Source: Haloarcula salina
Lineage (GTDB): Archaea > Halobacteriota > Halobacteria > Halobacteriales > Haloarculaceae
Assembly: GCF_010119195.1 (NCBI RefSeq)
Contig: NZ_WRXL01000002.1
Location: 310,001-374,000 of the forward strand
Direction of reading: 5' to 3'
Length of the DNA stretch: 64,000 nt
Of this stretch, positions 57,459 to 64,000 are shown piece by piece (within the stretch, counting starts at the first letter, position 1; each line of letters opens with the position of its first letter). The position numbers were made by a program, and so were the translations under genes. Below the pieces are notes generated by a model. It was given only the letters and a program-made list of their open reading frames with translations, was not told the origin of the DNA and made no database searches.

Positions 57459-58166
57459 TTACGCAGGATCGACTGCGTCGTCGCCCGCCAGCCCGTCGTC
57501 GGTGATGCGGAACTGGACCGTCTCGCCGGCGGGCCTGGCGCGGTGCTTTTCGAGCGTGGCGCGGCGGTTGCCGCCGCGAAAGCGGTCGAGGCGGACGATT
57601 GCGCTCGACCAGTGATTGAGGGTGTGGCCGCCCAGCGCCGTCGAGCGGTCGCTGTCGGGGTCGGTGAACACCTGGTTCGTAAAGAGGACGGCCACGTCGT
57701 GCTTGCGGGCCAGGGACAGCAGGTGCGTGATCTGGCGGGCCACGTCGCGGAGCGTCTCGCCCCCGTCCGCGTCGTCGCGTCGGAGGCGGTAGAAGCCGGT
57801 CGCGCTGTCGAGGACGATCAGTTCGACCTCGGCGGCGAACTCGGCGGCGTCCTGAACGGCCTCTGCCTGCTCGTCGAAGTCCAGCGCGTCGGTGACGATG
57901 AGCCGGCCGGCGAGGTCGTCGACCGTCTGGGCCGTCCCGCGTGCCCGACCGCGTGCGACCTGCTCCATGCGATCTGCCGAGAGCCCCTCGGTGTCGATGT
58001 ACAGGGCCGCGTCGCCCGCGGCGGCGACTTCCATCACCGCCGACAGCGCGAAGTTGGTCTTCCCGGCCGCGGGCGGTCCGTACACCTGCGTCACCGCGCC
58101 GCGTTCGAGCCCGCCACCCAGCAGGCCGTCGATCGCGTCGCACCCGGTCGGGACGTACTCGCTCAC
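57459..58166 (-). CDS. radB: DNA repair and recombination protein RadB
   Basis: This 235-aa RecA/RadA paralogue of euryarchaea starts at GTG (MSEYVPTGCDAIDGLLGGGLERGAVTQVYGPP). Walker A is GPPAAGKTNFAL (residues 30-37), Walker B is VELIVLDSATGFYRL. The recombinase L2 region with VLFTNQVFTDPDS, and LGGHTLNHWSSAIVRLDRFRGGNRRATLEKHRARPAGETVQFRITDDGL complete the core. RadB lacks the N-terminal HhH domain of RadA. It binds DNA and RadA and aids recombination but is a poor ATPase. Confidence 0.96.
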   Translation of the reverse strand: MSEYVPTGCDAIDGLLGGGLERGAVTQVYGPPAAGKTNFALSAVMEVAAAGDAALYIDTEGLSADRMEQVARGRARGTAQTVDDLAGRLIVTDALDFDEQAEAVQDAAEFAAEVELIVLDSATGFYRLRRDDADGGETLRDVARQITHLLSLARKHDVAVLFTNQVFTDPDSDRSTALGGHTLNHWSSAIVRLDRFRGGNRRATLEKHRARPAGETVQFRITDDGLAGDDAVDPA

Positions 58167-58207
58167 GACCGAGCGTTAGTCAGGTTCCGATAAAAACGCT
58201 GGCACTG

Positions 58208-59041
58208 TCACGCGTCGTCCAGCCGCTCGGCCAGCGTCCACTCGACGAGGGACACGTCGTCGATTTCGGCCGTCGCGAACCGGAGATCAGCCCCCCACTC
58301 GCGGGTGAGCACGAGCGCCTCGGAATCGAGGTCGTACCCCGAGAGGTCGTCCCAGGCGTAGAAGCGCCGCGCGCCGGGGTGGCGGACTTCGAGGCCCGCG
58401 TCGGTGGCGACCGCCGTCCGGGTCCCGCCCGTGGTGATGAGGACGAACCCCGACGGGAACAGCACCTGCCCGGTGTACTGCAACAGCGAGGACTCCAGAA
58501 TCGTGCCGACGGCGAAGCCGACAGTGGCGACGCCGGCGAACGCCCCGCCGTGACGCAACCGTCGCCGCTGCTCGCGCTCGGGCCAGCTCGCGGTCCAGCG
58601 GGCGAGTTCCGGGCGTCCGGTGGTGGCCGAGACGGCGTATCTCGTGTGGGACATGACTGCGATGGCGATGCCGAACACGGACGCGAAGAGCCCACAGGCC
58701 ACCGCCACGAGTCCGACGGGGCCGACCGCGCCAGTCTGTGCGAAGCCGGCGACGGCGTAGCCGACGGCGAGCGCGATGAACGCCCATCGCTTGCGGGTCG
58801 CACCGAGGGCCACCGCCAGCGACGGCCGGGATCGGAGCCACCACGCAGTGGCGAGGCCGACGGTGACGAGCGCGGCGACGAGCGTCACGGCCAGCACCAC
58901 TGGACTGCGCGAGACCGTCCACGCGACGAGCAGCACCACCGGCGGCGTCGCCAACAGGCCGAGATACCCCCCACAGATCGCCCCGAATCGCGGGTCCTCG
59001 TCCCGGCACGCGCCGGCGGCGGCTTGTGCCGAATGCATCAC
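58208..59041 (-). CDS. Multi-pass membrane protein with C-terminal PH-like domain, hypothetical
   Basis: This 277-aa protein begins with a Cys-containing short start (MHSAQAAAGACRDEDPRFGA; an ATG three bases downstream also works), then about four to six hydrophobic helices (CGGYLGLLATPPVVLLVAWTV, PVVLAVTLVAALVTVGLATAWWL, WAFIALAVGYAVAGFA, GPVGLVAVACGLFASVFGIAIAVM). A longer soluble end with GFVLITTGGTRTAVATDAGLEVRHPGARRFYAWDDLSGYDLDSEALVLTREWGADLRFATAEIDD resembles bacterial PH-like domains. Family not identified. A TATA-like ctttttagtaa on the minus strand, about 22-30 bases upstream, suits a leaderless message divergent from the RuvC-like gene. Confidence 0.65.
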   Translation of the reverse strand: MMHSAQAAAGACRDEDPRFGAICGGYLGLLATPPVVLLVAWTVSRSPVVLAVTLVAALVTVGLATAWWLRSRPSLAVALGATRKRWAFIALAVGYAVAGFAQTGAVGPVGLVAVACGLFASVFGIAIAVMSHTRYAVSATTGRPELARWTASWPEREQRRRLRHGGAFAGVATVGFAVGTILESSLLQYTGQVLFPSGFVLITTGGTRTAVATDAGLEVRHPGARRFYAWDDLSGYDLDSEALVLTREWGADLRFATAEIDDVSLVEWTLAERLDDA

Positions 59042-59205
59042 CGTTCGTTCTCACACTTGTTACTAAAAAGTCCATTATTTCCAAGAGGTATCTATAGCAG
59101 TGTGATAATAGCCCTATTCGACGGTATCTGGTAACTATCGGGAGCTCCCGCGACGGCGTCAACGCGGGCCCACACCTGTAAGTACGCAGCCCGCGAAATC
59201 GAGGC

Positions 59206-60003
59206 GTGATCGTCGTCGCCACCGAGGACTTCAAGGTCTACCACGGCGTGGTCACCGAACTCCGTGACCGCGGGGTGTCGTTTACCACTATCGAACCGGG
59301 GGACGAGTGGCCCGAGAGAACGCGGGTGGCGGTCGTCGCGGCCGGCGACGCGGTCGAGGTGCCCGACGGCGTCGAAGTCGTGCGGGCGGAGTCGGACCGC
59401 CCCCGGCAAGCCGTCGAGTCGGCCATTTCGACGCTCCGGGGCGGCGACGGGCGGACCGTCATCGGTATCGACCCCGGAGAGCGCCCGGGCATCGCGGTCT
59501 TGCACGGGGAGATGGTCGTCGCCGCGTTCCAGGTGCCGGCGGCTGAAGCCGGTGAGATCGTCCGCCGAGAGGTCGAGGACGCGGTCGATCCGGTCGTCCG
59601 CATCGGCGACGGTGCGCGACTCGTCGGCGCGCGCATCATCGACGACATCCAGTCAGTCCCGGTGGAACTGGTCGACGAGACCGGGACGACGCCCTATCTG
59701 GGGTCCGGGGCACGCGGGATGGGCGACGTACTGGCCGCGGTCAACATCGCCCGCCTCGACGGCGAGGAGATCGAGAGCCGGCCCATCGAGCCGACGGCGG
59801 GCGAACTGACGCGGATCAAGGACCGCTCGCGGGAAGCGAGCGACACGAACCGCGCTATCGGGGAGGGGCTCGCAAGGCGCGTCGCGGCTGGGGAACTGAC
59901 CGTCGAGGAAGCGCTCGCGGAACACGGGGGTACGGGGAGTGACGACGGCGAGGAGACCGATGACGGCGAACGACCGACGGACGCCGAGAGCGACGACGCC
60001 TGA
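59206..60003 (+). CDS. Predicted RuvC-like RNase-H-fold protein (haloarchaeal)
   Basis: The protein is 265 aa from GTG (MIVVATEDFKVYHGVV). Residues 1-60 look like a small Rossmann-type domain. The middle shows VIGIDPGERPGIAVL (D89), like motif I of RuvC (IxGIDPG...G.AV). A later VELVDE (E154) and GARGMGDVLAAVNIA (D174) align in order and spacing with the RuvC Glu and the C-terminal D-A-L-A-A-x-x-I-A motif. The C-terminus ends in a basic linker and a long acidic tail (ELTVEEALAEHGG, DDGEETDDGERPTDAESDDA). It may act as a junction resolvase, nuclease or nonenzymatic nucleic-acid binder. The assignment is by eye. Confidence 0.65.
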   Translation: MIVVATEDFKVYHGVVTELRDRGVSFTTIEPGDEWPERTRVAVVAAGDAVEVPDGVEVVRAESDRPRQAVESAISTLRGGDGRTVIGIDPGERPGIAVLHGEMVVAAFQVPAAEAGEIVRREVEDAVDPVVRIGDGARLVGARIIDDIQSVPVELVDETGTTPYLGSGARGMGDVLAAVNIARLDGEEIESRPIEPTAGELTRIKDRSREASDTNRAIGEGLARRVAAGELTVEEALAEHGGTGSDDGEETDDGERPTDAESDDA

Positions 60004-61347
60004 CTACTCTCTGACCATCCGCTCTGCTCGCTGGCTGACTTCCCTGACAGAGAGGCCCGTCGCCTCGGCGACGGCCGCCGCGTCGTCGTACTCGGCGCTC
60101 ACGTCGAACACCGACCCGTCGCCGTCGCTCGCGACCTTGACCGTCACTTCGAAGGTCTCGTCGCCGACGGCGAGCGCGACGGTCTCGAACTCGCGGTCGG
60201 CGACCCAGCGGTGGCCCGCGCCGTGTTCCCTGACCCCGAGCGTTCCCGTCACCTCGGCGAGGCGGCGGGCGACGCGTTCGGCGTCCCCGGGCTTGCAGAT
60301 GACTTTCACGATGTGGCCGGGGCGCGACTTCTTCATCGTCGCCGGGACGACCGACACGTCGCGCGCGCCGACATCGCCGAGCGAGCGCTGGAGGTCGCCG
60401 AGCACCTCGGGAGACACGTCGTCGACGTTCGTCTCCAGCACGGTGATGTCGTCGCGGCGCAGGCGGCCCGCGGTCTCGCCGACCGACGCCCGGAGGACGT
60501 TCGGCCGGTCGTCGAAGTCCCAGCCGCCGGCTCCGTAGCCGGACGCGTCGACCCGCAGCGGCGGGAGGGAGTCGACGCCCGCTGCGACGTGCGCGAGGAT
60601 GGCCGCGGCGGTGGGTGTGAGCAGTTCCGCGTCGACGGGACCGCCCCGGAGCGACCAGTCGGCCCGCTCGGCGATCTCGACGACGGCCGGCGTCGGGACG
60701 GGGTAGGTCCCGTGGCTCATCTCGACGGTCCCGCCGCCGGTGGCGAGCGGCGTCGTCAGCACCCGTTCGACGCCGAGGTCCTCGAGCAACAGGCAGGCCC
60801 CGACCACGTCGGCGATGGCGTCGTCGGCCCCGACCTCGTGGAAGTGCGTCCCCTCCAGGTCCGTCCCGTGGACCGACGCCTCGGCGGTCCCCAGAATCTC
60901 GAAGATAGCGAGCGCGTCGTCTCTGACTTCCTCGGGGAGGGGCATCTCCTCGACGAGGTCCACGACTTCGCCGTACGTCCGACTGGGTCCGTGGCCCTCC
61001 GCGGGCGCGTGGTCGTGGTCGCCGTGGTCGTGACCCCCGTCGTGGTCGTGCTGGTGGTCGTGGCCGCCATCGCCGTCGTGCGAGTGGGCGTGGTCGTGAC
61101 CCTCGTCCGAGTCTCCGTGTTCGCGGCCGCGGTCGCTCTGCTCGTCGTCACCGCCGTCGTCGGTGAGAAGCACCTCGACGCGCGTGGCGGCGACGCCGCA
61201 GCGGTCGACCTCGGAGACGGCGTACGCCACGTCGAGCGCGTCTTCGACCGGCGACAGGGCGTCGCGGTCCGCACCGGCCGCGAGCAGCGCGCCGAGCAGC
61301 ATGTCGCCCGCCGCGCCCGTCCGGCCGTCGAAAGCGAGTGTTCGCAT
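60004..61347 (-). CDS. larC: LarC-type nickel insertion / pyridinium bisthiocarboxylate mononucleotide cyclometallase
   Basis: This 447-aa protein starts at MRTLAFDGRTGAAGDMLLGALLAAGAD, the classical LarC opening. VHGTDLEGTHFHEVGADDAIADVVGACLLLEDLG and PLATGGGTVEMSHGTYPVPTPAVVEI are conserved family blocks. VLETNVDDVSPEVLGDLQRSL and MKKSRPGHIVKVICKPGDAERVARRL lie in the C-terminal half. A His-rich insertion between residues 77 and 119 holds 14 histidines alternating with Asp (for example GHDHAHSHDGDGGHDH) and probably gathers nickel. In many bacteria larC is read through a frameshift; here it is one open frame. Lar genes A, B and E are not nearby. Confidence 0.93.
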   Translation of the reverse strand: MRTLAFDGRTGAAGDMLLGALLAAGADRDALSPVEDALDVAYAVSEVDRCGVAATRVEVLLTDDGGDDEQSDRGREHGDSDEGHDHAHSHDGDGGHDHQHDHDGGHDHGDHDHAPAEGHGPSRTYGEVVDLVEEMPLPEEVRDDALAIFEILGTAEASVHGTDLEGTHFHEVGADDAIADVVGACLLLEDLGVERVLTTPLATGGGTVEMSHGTYPVPTPAVVEIAERADWSLRGGPVDAELLTPTAAAILAHVAAGVDSLPPLRVDASGYGAGGWDFDDRPNVLRASVGETAGRLRRDDITVLETNVDDVSPEVLGDLQRSLGDVGARDVSVVPATMKKSRPGHIVKVICKPGDAERVARRLAEVTGTLGVREHGAGHRWVADREFETVALAVGDETFEVTVKVASDGDGSVFDVSAEYDDAAAVAEATGLSVREVSQRAERMVRE

Positions 61348-61459
61348 AGTCGGGGCCTCGCGCCCCGCGAGTAAAAGCCCGGTCATACGGACGCTCGTCG
61401 TCGTGTACCGGTGTTCGGCGAGGCGGGGTGAACACCGAGACCTCGTTACGACGGCCGTC

Positions 61460-61876
61460 TCAGTCCTGGCGGACGATGTGGACGTCGTAGCCGTCGCCGT
61501 CGGTGAGGTCCTCGATGGGGACGACGATGTTCTCGCTGTCGTCGCTCCCGAGGAAGACGACGCCCGCGTCGACGTCGCGAGCGGTCTGTCGGATGGTCGC
61601 CGACAGCTCGCTCGTGGAGTGGGCGCTCACGTCGTCGTAGCGGAGTTCGGCGTCGTCGGTCGCCTCCTCGATCTTGCGTCGGAGGTCGCTCGCCGCGGTC
61701 TCGGCGGCGAAGTCTTCAGTGGGGTCCACGCGGCGGCGGCGTTCGGCGTAGTCGTCGCCGGTCGGGATGAAAGCGACAGCGACGACGTCCTCGTCGAGCG
61801 CGGCGGCGTAGGCGACTGCGCGGTCGAGCGCGGCGTCTGCGAGCGGCGATCCGTCGAAGGGGACGAGAAAGACCAT
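61460..61876 (-). CDS. Universal stress protein (UspA family)
   Basis: This 138-aa protein has the UspA fold: MVFLVPFDGSPLADAALDRAVAYAAALDEDVVAVAFIPTG at the N-terminus. A glycine-rich ATP-binding loop GS.DDSENIVVP is a degenerate version of G-2x-G-9x-G(S/T), and the end is VHIVRQD. ATP binding is therefore uncertain. A TATA-like ttcataagg on the minus strand, about 26 bases upstream, suits a leaderless start. It is divergent from the Cdc48-type gene. Confidence 0.88.
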   Translation of the reverse strand: MVFLVPFDGSPLADAALDRAVAYAAALDEDVVAVAFIPTGDDYAERRRRVDPTEDFAAETAASDLRRKIEEATDDAELRYDDVSAHSTSELSATIRQTARDVDAGVVFLGSDDSENIVVPIEDLTDGDGYDVHIVRQD

Positions 61877-62131
61877 ATCAGCGCTATCGGGTCCAGCCTT
61901 ATGAAACGAGGCGATTCCGGCGGTCGGCGCAGTGTGGTGACAGACACCCTGACCTGTCGGGTCCGGAGAACCCCGCGGTCGCGCTCGGTCCCGTCGCGGC
62001 CTCGCTGTTCGCTGTCGCTCTCGACCCCATGTTATTAGGTAACATATAAATCCGTCGCCGGGCGTCTTGCCCGCCGGTAGCATAAAGCATATCTCCGGGG
62101 CTACCCCAGTTCGTTATAAGCTGACTCTACT

Positions 62132-64000
62132 ATGAACGAAGTCCAATTAGAAGTGGCGAAGGCGTACCCCAACGACTCGGGTCGCGGCATCGCCCGACTC
62201 GACCCCGATACGCTGCTTCACCTCAAGCTCTCGCCCGGCGACATCATCGAGATCGAGGGCAGCGACACGACGGCGGCGAAGGTCTGGCGCGCCGACCGCC
62301 AGGACTGGAACACGGACACCGTCCGCATCGACGGGTTCACGCGCCAGAACGCCGACGTGGGGATCGGCGAGCGCGTCACTATCCGCAAGGCCGAGGCCGA
62401 GAAGGCGGACAAGCTCGTCCTCGCGCCCCCTGAGGAGGCGTCGGTCCAGTTCGGCTCCGACGCCGCCGGCATGGTCAAACGGCAGATCCTCAAGCGCCCC
62501 GTCGTCGAGCGCGACATCGTCCCCGTGATGTCCTCGACGAACCACCCGTTCATGCGCTCGCCCGGCCAGGCCATCCCGCTCATCGCCGTCGAGACGGACC
62601 CCGAGGGCGTCTGTCTCATCACCGAGGACACGGAGGTCGAACTCCGCGAGGAACCCATCTCCGGCTTCGAGAAGACCGGCGGTGGCATCACGTACGAGGA
62701 CATCGGCGGCCTCCAGAACGAGATTCAGCGCGTCCGCGAGATGGTCGAACTGCCGATGAAACACCCCCAGATCTTCAAGAAGCTCGGCATCGAGCCGCCA
62801 CAGGGGGTCCTGCTCCACGGTCCGCCGGGGACGGGGAAGACCCTGCTCGCGAAGGCCGTCGCCAACGAGACCTCCGCCAGTTTCTTCTCTATCGCCGGGC
62901 CGGAGATCATCTCGAAGTACTACGGGGAGTCCGAACAGCAGTTACGCGAGATATTCGAGGACGCCAGCGAGGAGGCCCCGTCGATCATCTTCATCGACGA
63001 ACTGGACTCCATCGCGCCAAAGCGCGAGGACGTGACCGGCGAGGTCGAGCGCCGCGTCGTCGCCCAGCTGCTGACGATGATGGACGGCCTCGAATCGCGG
63101 GGCCAGGTCATCGTCATCGCCGCCACCAACCGCGTCGACAGCGTCGACCCGGCGCTGCGTCGCCCCGGCCGCTTCGACCGCGAGATCGAGATCGGCGTCC
63201 CGGACGAGGTGGGCCGTGAGGAGATCCTACAGATCCACACCCGCGGGATGCCCCTCTCGGACGACGTGAACCTCGCGAAGCTGGCGACCGACACCCACGG
63301 CTTCGTCGGCGCTGACATCGAGAGCCTCACGAAGGAGGCCGCGATGAAGGCGCTGCGCCGCTACCTCCCCGAGATCGATCTCGACGAGGAGGACATCCCG
63401 CCGAGCCTCATCGACCGGATGATAATCAAGCGCGACGACTTCAAGGGCGCGCTCAACGAGGTGAGTCCGTCGGCGATGCGGGAGGTGCTGGTCGAGCTCC
63501 CGAAGGTGTCCTGGGACAGCGTCGGCGGCCTGACCGAGGCCAAAGAGCAGGTCCAGGAGGCCGTCGAGTGGCCGATGAACAGCCCCGAGAAGTTCGAGCG
63601 AATGGGGGTGACGCCGCCCTCGGGCGTACTGCTGTACGGCCCGCCCGGCACGGGGAAGACGCTGATGGCGAAGGCCGTCGCCAACGAGACGGACGCGAAC
63701 TTCATCTCGGTGCGTGGCCCGCAGCTGCTCAGCAAGTGGGTCGGCGAGAGCGAGAAGGCCATCCGCCAGACCTTCCGGAAGGCCCGACAGGTCGCTCCGA
63801 CCGTCATCTTCTTCGACGAGCTCGACTCGCTCGCGCCGGGCCGCGGCGGCGAGATGGGGTCGAACGTCTCCGAGCGCGTCGTCAACCAACTGTTGACCGA
63901 ACTGGACGGGCTCGAAGAGATGGAGGACGTGATGGTCATCGGCGCGACGAACCGGCCGGACATGATCGACCCGGCGCTCATCCGCTCGGGGCGCTTCGAC
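62132..64000 (+). CDS. Cdc48/VCP-type AAA ATPase (right end cut)
   Basis: The first 623 codons are present. The protein unfolds ubiquitin-like-tagged or other substrates and feeds the proteasome in archaea. An N-terminal double-psi/alpha-beta domain ([25 protein letters not shown]...) is followed by the D1 AAA domain: Walker [11 protein letters not shown] near residue 229, Walker [30 protein letters not shown]2 then starts with [23 protein letters not shown], Walker A GPPGTGKT near 502 and [12 protein letters not shown]. The sequence ends at the SRH of D2 (ALIRSGRFD). A TATA-like gttataag about 15-20 bases before the ATG and an AT-rich aacatataaat at about 62041-62051 are promoter candidates. 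Confidence 0.96.
   Translation, partial: MNEVQLEVAKAYPNDSGRGIARLDPDTLLHLKLSPGDIIEIEGSDTTAAKVWRADRQDWNTDTVRIDGFTRQNADVGIGERVTIRKAEAEKADKLVLAPPEEASVQFGSDAAGMVKRQILKRPVVERDIVPVMSSTNHPFMRSPGQAIPLIAVETDPEGVCLITEDTEVELREEPISGFEKTGGGITYEDIGGLQNEIQRVREMVELPMKHPQIFKKLGIEPPQGVLLHGPPGTGKTLLAKAVANETSASFFSIAGPEIISKYYGESEQQLREIFEDASEEAPSIIFIDELDSIAPKREDVTGEVERRVVAQLLTMMDGLESRGQVIVIAATNRVDSVDPALRRPGRFDREIEIGVPDEVGREEILQIHTRGMPLSDDVNLAKLATDTHGFVGADIESLTKEAAMKALRRYLPEIDLDEEDIPPSLIDRMIIKRDDFKGALNEVSPSAMREVLVELPKVSWDSVGGLTEAKEQVQEAVEWPMNSPEKFERMGVTPPSGVLLYGPPGTGKTLMAKAVANETDANFISVRGPQLLSKWVGESEKAIRQTFRKARQVAPTVIFFDELDSLAPGRGGEMGSNVSERVVNQLLTELDGLEEMEDVMVIGATNRPDMIDPALIRSGRFD

Noticed and set aside
60004-61347. 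His/Asp repeat region as a DNA tandem repeat or frameshift site
   Set aside because: The short alternation of GAC and CAC codons stays in frame in a standard LarC and shows no break.

Overview
The window is a chromosomal segment of an extremely halophilic archaeon (class Halobacteria). The DNA is very GC-rich, the predicted proteins are loaded with Asp and Glu, and several families are ones I know mainly or only from haloarchaea: an LWR-salt protein, HTH_10/BAT regulators, DUF7344-type HTH-membrane proteins, BGTF-type surface domains, and a DnaG primase in archaeal form. Gene starts often sit within about 30 bases of a TATA-like element, which suits leaderless transcripts. The gene content would fit the Haloarcula/Halomicrobium side of the class, but that placement is a guess. 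No insertion sequence, CRISPR array, rRNA or intact prophage is visible. Most of the window is ordinary core chromosome.

Layout. 1-4.9 kb: membrane proteins, an MscS channel, PdxS (vitamin B6) and a DUF3592-like protein. 5-9.3 kb: valyl-tRNA synthetase, a DUF6293-like protein and a DUF2892-like protein. 9.4-17.2 kb: a sodium:solute symporter with its small DUF3311 partner, a CsaA-like tRNA-binding protein, a sugar-phosphate isomerase, DnaG, a GNAT/DUF92 pair, and two tail-to-tail cis-prenyltransferase homologues, one catalytic and one degenerate. 17.3-22.5 kb: a tandem pair of cold-shock proteins, then a haem/sirohaem block (sirohaem decarboxylase, precorrin-2 dehydrogenase, glutamyl-tRNA reductase), a pterin dehydratase and the LWR-salt protein. 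22.6-28.4 kb: HAD hydrolase, a MoeA derivative without domain II, a GIDE-type protein, Hsp20, a UbiB/ABC1 kinase and TrpB.

28.5-34.3 kb is an envelope-oriented stretch: a subtilisin-like protease, a membrane-anchored HTH regulator and a two-domain surface protein. All three are preceded by the same 18-bp palindrome-like element. An alkaline-phosphatase-superfamily (sulfatase-like) enzyme and a GtrA flippase follow. After a MoxR ATPase comes the complete archaeal-type complex I operon nuoA-B-CD-H-I-J1-J2-K-L-M-N (35.4-46.2 kb), which lacks nuoE/F/G and has a 321-bp structured gap between nuoI and nuoJ1.

46.3-52.7 kb holds an MBL-fold hydrolase, a small haloarchaeal protein, tRNA-Val(CAC) with a nearby copy of its 3' end, a 37-aa zinc-finger protein, and a row of four regulators: BAT/HTH_10, a transmembrane protein with eleven outside Ca-binding-type repeats and an inside winged helix, and two DUF7344-like HTH-membrane proteins. 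53-57 kb carries the potassium uptake genes trkA and trkH followed by phoU. The window closes with RadB, a membrane protein, a predicted RuvC-like nuclease-fold protein, LarC with a His-rich insert, a universal stress protein and the first 623 codons of a Cdc48-type AAA ATPase.

The most promising leads are the DHDDS/NgBR-like prenyltransferase pair, the transmembrane Ca-repeat/wHTH protein within the regulator row, the shared operator around the protease/HTH/surface-protein locus, and the RuvC-like protein. All functional statements come from reading motifs by eye; no database search was run.
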